9,132 nucleotides of DNA from Bacillota bacterium (lineage in GTDB: Bacteria; Bacillota; Clostridia; Lachnospirales; Lachnospiraceae): contig JAFAEB010000039.1 of the NCBI GenBank assembly GCA_023424235.1, positions 1 to 9,132 of the forward strand. Reading direction: 5' to 3'. Positions 6,833 to 9,132 of the stretch are shown here, one piece after another. Positions within the stretch are counted from its first letter, which is position 1. Each line of letters starts with the position of its first letter. Made by a program: the position numbers and the translations under genes. Under the pieces are notes generated by a model. The model ran no database searches, was not told the origin of the DNA, and saw only the letters and a list, made by a program, of their open reading frames with translations.

Positions 6833-7774
6833 TTATTCGTTTACCACCATTTTAGCGCTTCCATAGATACCTGCATCGTTTCCAAGCTCTGCTAATTTAA
6901 AATGGCAATCTTTAATTGCATACATAACATATTGTTCATAGTATTTTTTAACTACATCGATTAATGCTGAGCCTGCTTTTGAAACTCCACCACCGATAAC
7001 AAAAGCATCTGGATCAACAGTAGCTGCAACATGAGATAGTGCTAAACCTAAATATTTCCCTAACTGTTCCACTGATTGAATGGATAGTTGGTCCCCATTT
7101 TTTGCATGGTCAAATATATCTTTTGCTGTAATTTTATCTAAAGTTCTTAGTGTAGAATCTTCTTTACTACTTTCTAATATACGAACTGCTTCTTTTACGA
7201 TACCTGTCGCAGAAGCAAATTGTTCAAGACAACCTTTTTTTCCACAGTTACATGAATCAGGTTCTAAAAGGTTAACCGTTAAATGTCCAATTTCCCCAGC
7301 GGCACCATTCGTACCAGTACGTATCTCTTTATTTAGAATAACTCCGCCACCAACACCAGTTCCTAAGGTTACCATTACAATACTATCATAACCTTTGCCA
7401 CCACCTTGCCACATCTCACCTAGGGCAGCAACATTGGCATCGTTATTAACTTTTGTAGTGAAACCAGTTAATTCTTCCATCTTAGTTGATACATTAAAAA
7501 CGCCCCAACCTAAATTTACACATCTAATAACAGTACCATCCTCTAAAACTGGGCCTGGTACACCAATTCCTATTCCTAGAATTTGTTCTTTTTCTATTTT
7601 TAATTCATTCATTTTATCTTTTATAGAATCAGCCACATCATTTAGTATGTAGTGTCCACCCTCTATTGTTCTAGTTGGAATTTCCCATTTAGTAAGTAAT
7701 TCTCCAAGTTCCGTAAATAATCCTAATTTTACAGTTGTTCCACCAATATCAATACCAAAACATAGTTTTTTCAT
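6833..7774 (-). CDS. glk: ROK-family glucokinase
   Basis: This enzyme phosphorylates glucose to glucose-6-phosphate with ATP in the cytoplasm, letting non-PTS sugar, such as glucose released from oligosaccharides, enter glycolysis. The 313-residue protein has the N-terminal phosphate-binding motif GIDIGGTTVKLG (7-18), the catalytic Asp112 in NNDANVAALGE, a second glycine-rich phosphate motif LGTGVGGG (137-144), and the ROK zinc centre with GEIGH (160-164, His164) and CNCGKKGCLEQ (175-185, Cys175, Cys177, Cys182). The C-terminal adenosine motif IGGGVSKAG lies around 269-277. The absence of an N-terminal helix-turn-helix argues against a ROK repressor. The start has GGAGG 7 nt upstream. It lies 48 bp after hprK, with a hairpin at the hprK stop in between, and is probably co-transcribed with it. 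Exact sugar preference among hexoses cannot be proven from sequence. Confidence 0.93.
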   Translation of the reverse strand: MKKLCFGIDIGGTTVKLGLFTELGELLTKWEIPTRTIEGGHYILNDVADSIKDKMNELKIEKEQILGIGIGVPGPVLEDGTVIRCVNLGWGVFNVSTKMEELTGFTTKVNNDANVAALGEMWQGGGKGYDSIVMVTLGTGVGGGVILNKEIRTGTNGAAGEIGHLTVNLLEPDSCNCGKKGCLEQFASATGIVKEAVRILESSKEDSTLRTLDKITAKDIFDHAKNGDQLSIQSVEQLGKYLGLALSHVAATVDPDAFVIGGGVSKAGSALIDVVKKYYEQYVMYAIKDCHFKLAELGNDAGIYGSAKMVVNE

Positions 7775-7812
7775 ATGTCATCCTCCAAAGTATTTAAATA
7801 AGCACATTAATG

Positions 7813-7834
7813 GTAGAAGACCTTAGTCTTCTAC
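7813..7834 (-). repeat. Perfect hairpin with the hprK stop codon in its loop
   Basis: Arms GTAGAAGAC and GTCTTCTAC pair perfectly over 9 bp. The 4-base loop reads TAAG on the minus strand and holds the TAA stop of hprK (7823-7825). The following bases (CATTAATG) are not a T-run, so this is not a classical terminator. It may affect ribosome release, RNA processing or the relative levels of hprK and glk messages. Confidence 0.6.
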
Positions 7835-8764
7835 TGATTTTGTCTTTCTCATTAAATTATTTGTTACTCTATTATATAATTCTTGGGCAGCATTATATCC
7901 CATCTTCTTTTGTCTATAATTAACTGCAGCAGATTCACATATAATAGCTAAGTTACGACCTGGTCGTATCGGAATAGAGTGACACACAACTTTATTTCCT
8001 AAAAACTCAATATAGTTCTCATCCAATCCCAAGCGATCATATTCTCTTTCTTTATTCCACTCTTCTAGCTTAATAACTAAATCTATACTTTGAGTATTCT
8101 TAACACTTTCTACACCAAAAAGAGTCTTAACATCAATAATACCAATACCACGTAATTCAATGAAATGTCTTGTAATATCTGGTGCTGTTCCTATTAATGT
8201 TTCATCACTTACTTTCTTTATTTCAACGATATCATCTGTAACTAGACGATGTCCACGTTTTATAAGTTCAAGGGCAGCTTCACTTTTTCCAATTCCACTT
8301 TCACCCATGATAAGAATTCCTTCACCGTAAACATCAACCAGAACTCCATGTATCGATATCCTTGGTGCAAGTTCTACATTAAGCCAACGTATCACTTCTG
8401 CCATAAAAGAGGAAGTGGTTTTCGTAGATCTTAAAATTGGTACCCCTTTTTCTGTTGCTAATTGTATTAGCTCTTGACTCACTTCAATGTTTCTACAAAA
8501 TACGATACATGGTACTTTGTAATCTAATAGTCTTGACATTATGCCAAGCCCATGATCTTTCTCCATTTTTTGCATATAGGCATATTCAACATTACCTATT
8601 ACTTGAACACGATCTGAGTCAAAATAATCAAAAAATCCTGCTAACTGTAGCGCTGGACGATTCAATTCTGGTTGGCTAATCTTAATATGATTAACATCTA
8701 TCTCAGGCGTAACATTTTCTAAATTCATCTTATCTATCAAGCGTGATAGTTGAACCGTATACAT
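7823..8764 (-). CDS. hprK: HPr kinase/phosphorylase
   Basis: This bifunctional enzyme phosphorylates Ser46 of HPr and Crh with ATP or pyrophosphate when glycolytic intermediates are high, and removes the phosphate when inorganic phosphate is high. It is the sensor for carbon catabolite control in Firmicutes. The 313-residue protein has the usual two parts: an N-terminal domain (about 1-130) and a C-terminal catalytic domain with the conserved His139, Walker A GESGIGKS (154-161), Asp177-Asp178, the HprK signature IELRGIGIIDV (202-212), and the conserved IPIRPGRNLA segment (264-273) contacting HPr. All catalytic motifs look intact. The start has AAGGAAG 6-7 nt upstream. It is first in the cluster, behind a good promoter, and 48 bp upstream of glk. 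A candidate Ser46 target, the Crh-like protein, is encoded four genes downstream. Confidence 0.97.
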   Translation of the reverse strand: MYTVQLSRLIDKMNLENVTPEIDVNHIKISQPELNRPALQLAGFFDYFDSDRVQVIGNVEYAYMQKMEKDHGLGIMSRLLDYKVPCIVFCRNIEVSQELIQLATEKGVPILRSTKTTSSFMAEVIRWLNVELAPRISIHGVLVDVYGEGILIMGESGIGKSEAALELIKRGHRLVTDDIVEIKKVSDETLIGTAPDITRHFIELRGIGIIDVKTLFGVESVKNTQSIDLVIKLEEWNKEREYDRLGLDENYIEFLGNKVVCHSIPIRPGRNLAIICESAAVNYRQKKMGYNAAQELYNRVTNNLMRKTKSVED

Positions 8765-8827
8765 AATCTACTTCCTTTCTCCCTAAACCATTTATCATTT
8801 ATAATTAATAATGATTTTTCCAGCTTT

Positions 8828-8857
8828 ATTCTAACATATTCATGCTATGACTGTAAA
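8828..8857 (-). promoter_or_regulatory. Sigma-A-type promoter of hprK
   Basis: On the minus strand TTTACA (8852-8857, 5 of 6 matches to TTGACA) and TAGAAT (8828-8833, 5 of 6 matches to TATAAT) are separated by 18 bp, and a TG one base before the -10 makes an extended -10. Transcription would start near 8821, giving a leader of about 56 nt before the hprK ATG. This is the best promoter in the window. Confidence 0.7.
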
Positions 8858-8862
8858 CAAAA

Positions 8863-8900
8863 GATTCTTATACGAATTTCTATCTTCATTCGAAAGAATC
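8863..8900 (-). terminator. Candidate terminator of an upstream minus-strand gene
   Basis: On the minus strand arms GATTCTT and AAGAATC (7 bp) enclose a second stem CGAAT/ATTCG (5 bp) with a small internal loop and a 10-base hairpin loop, followed by TTTTGTTT. This would end transcription entering from the right, just before the hprK -35 box. The stem is AT-rich and the T-run is interrupted, so activity is uncertain. It could instead be part of the repeat family described at 9016-9132. Confidence 0.4.
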
Positions 8901-9015
8901 TGATATGCAATCTTAGTCTGTTCTATTATAAGAACATTTATTAAGGTATGTTACCTTTACCACAAATAATCATAGTTCATTTAGAACGATTCTTAATTGC
9001 TTTTTATAATGCGTT

Positions 9016-9132
9016 AAGAATATTTATTATACTTCATTGAGAAAGATTCCTAATGATTTGTTACAGTAAGAATATTTATTATACTTCATCGAGAAAGCTT
9101 CTTAATGATTTGTTACAGTAAGAATATTTATT
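9016..9132. repeat. 52-bp tandem direct repeat, at least 2.25 copies
   Basis: Units at 9016-9067 and 9068-9119 match at 49 of 52 positions (differences at 9038/9090, 9046/9098 and 9050/9102). A third begins at 9120 and is cut by the window edge after 13 matching bases. Each unit begins AAGAATATTTATTATACTTC and ends TTTGTTACAGT. Each contains an imperfect hairpin with CAT/ATG ends, and on the minus strand each carries a perfect TATAAT. A degenerate copy precedes them around 8971-9015. Confidence 0.9.

Larger units (their letters stand above)
8765..9132. other. Non-coding region upstream of hprK with promoter, hairpin and repeat array
   Basis: No convincing gene is visible in these 368 bases on either strand. 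From left to right they hold the hprK leader (about 56 nt), its promoter, a 38-base hairpin, an AT-rich stretch with degenerate repeat copies, and 52-bp tandem repeats that run off the window edge. A 16-base imperfect palindrome (8920-8935) with 5-bp arms GTTCT and AGAAC encloses a TATAAT on the minus strand. Confidence 0.7.

Noticed and set aside
6818..6845. Weak stem around the glk stop codon, resembling those at hprK and murB
   Set aside because: Only about four pairs with a bulge; too weak to support.
7080..7652. Two plus-strand open frames (103 and 85 codons) opposite glk
   Set aside because: They are antisense shadows of the firmly identified glk. Their translations resemble no family I know, and no ribosome binding sites stand out.
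8794..8815. Inverted repeat ATCATT/AATGAT with a 10-base AT-only centre in the hprK leader
   Set aside because: Only 6-bp AT-rich arms in very AT-rich DNA; easily chance and without a clear function.
8750..8944. Plus-strand open frame of 64 codons across the hprK promoter
   Set aside because: It overlaps the hprK start, its promoter and a hairpin. Its translation is low-complexity, as expected from AT-rich non-coding DNA.
9016..9132. CRISPR array
   Set aside because: The repeats are contiguous 52-bp tandem units with no unique spacers between them, and no cas genes are present.

Overview
The window is AT-rich DNA from a low-GC Firmicute, most likely a clostridium of the Lachnospiraceae. The evidence for this is the presence of HPr kinase/phosphorylase, WhiA, RapZ (YvcJ family), an HPr-family protein and a DnaE replicase with Firmicute-type motifs. 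A Lachnoclostridium phytofermentans-like genome is my best guess, but the sequence alone cannot prove the species. All eight genes lie on the minus strand, so reading order runs from high to low coordinates.

From the right edge: 8765-9132 is a non-coding region with 52-bp tandem repeats, a hairpin and a good promoter for hprK. Then come hprK (HPr kinase/phosphorylase), glk (ROK-family glucokinase), a 195-bp gap with an inverted repeat next to a candidate -10 box, murB, rapZ, whiA, and a small HPr-like gene overlapping the end of whiA. A strong Rho-independent terminator (3402-3432) closes this block. A second unit follows with its own extended -10 promoter: a membrane-anchored polysaccharide deacetylase, then dnaE, which starts at 1740 and runs off the left edge after 580 codons.

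The genes link carbon status to envelope growth and division. HprK phosphorylates Ser46 of HPr-type proteins in response to glycolytic intermediates. Glk feeds glucose into glycolysis, MurB makes UDP-MurNAc for peptidoglycan, RapZ-family proteins are linked to amino-sugar or nucleotide signalling, WhiA affects division and chromosome segregation, and the deacetylase probably modifies a wall polymer. The order rapZ-whiA-HPr-like matches the Bacillus subtilis yvcJ-yvcK-yvcL-crh locus, except that yvcK is missing here.

The most notable observation is that the HPr-like protein has Glu at position 15 instead of the catalytic His, while Ser46 and its surroundings are intact. It should therefore be unable to carry PTS phosphate but able to be regulated by HprK, like Crh, which was described in bacilli. 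Other points are hairpins at the hprK and murB stop codons, a perfect 16-bp palindrome where yvcK would be expected, the repeat array upstream of hprK, and a deacetylase with a long insertion between its metal-binding motifs.
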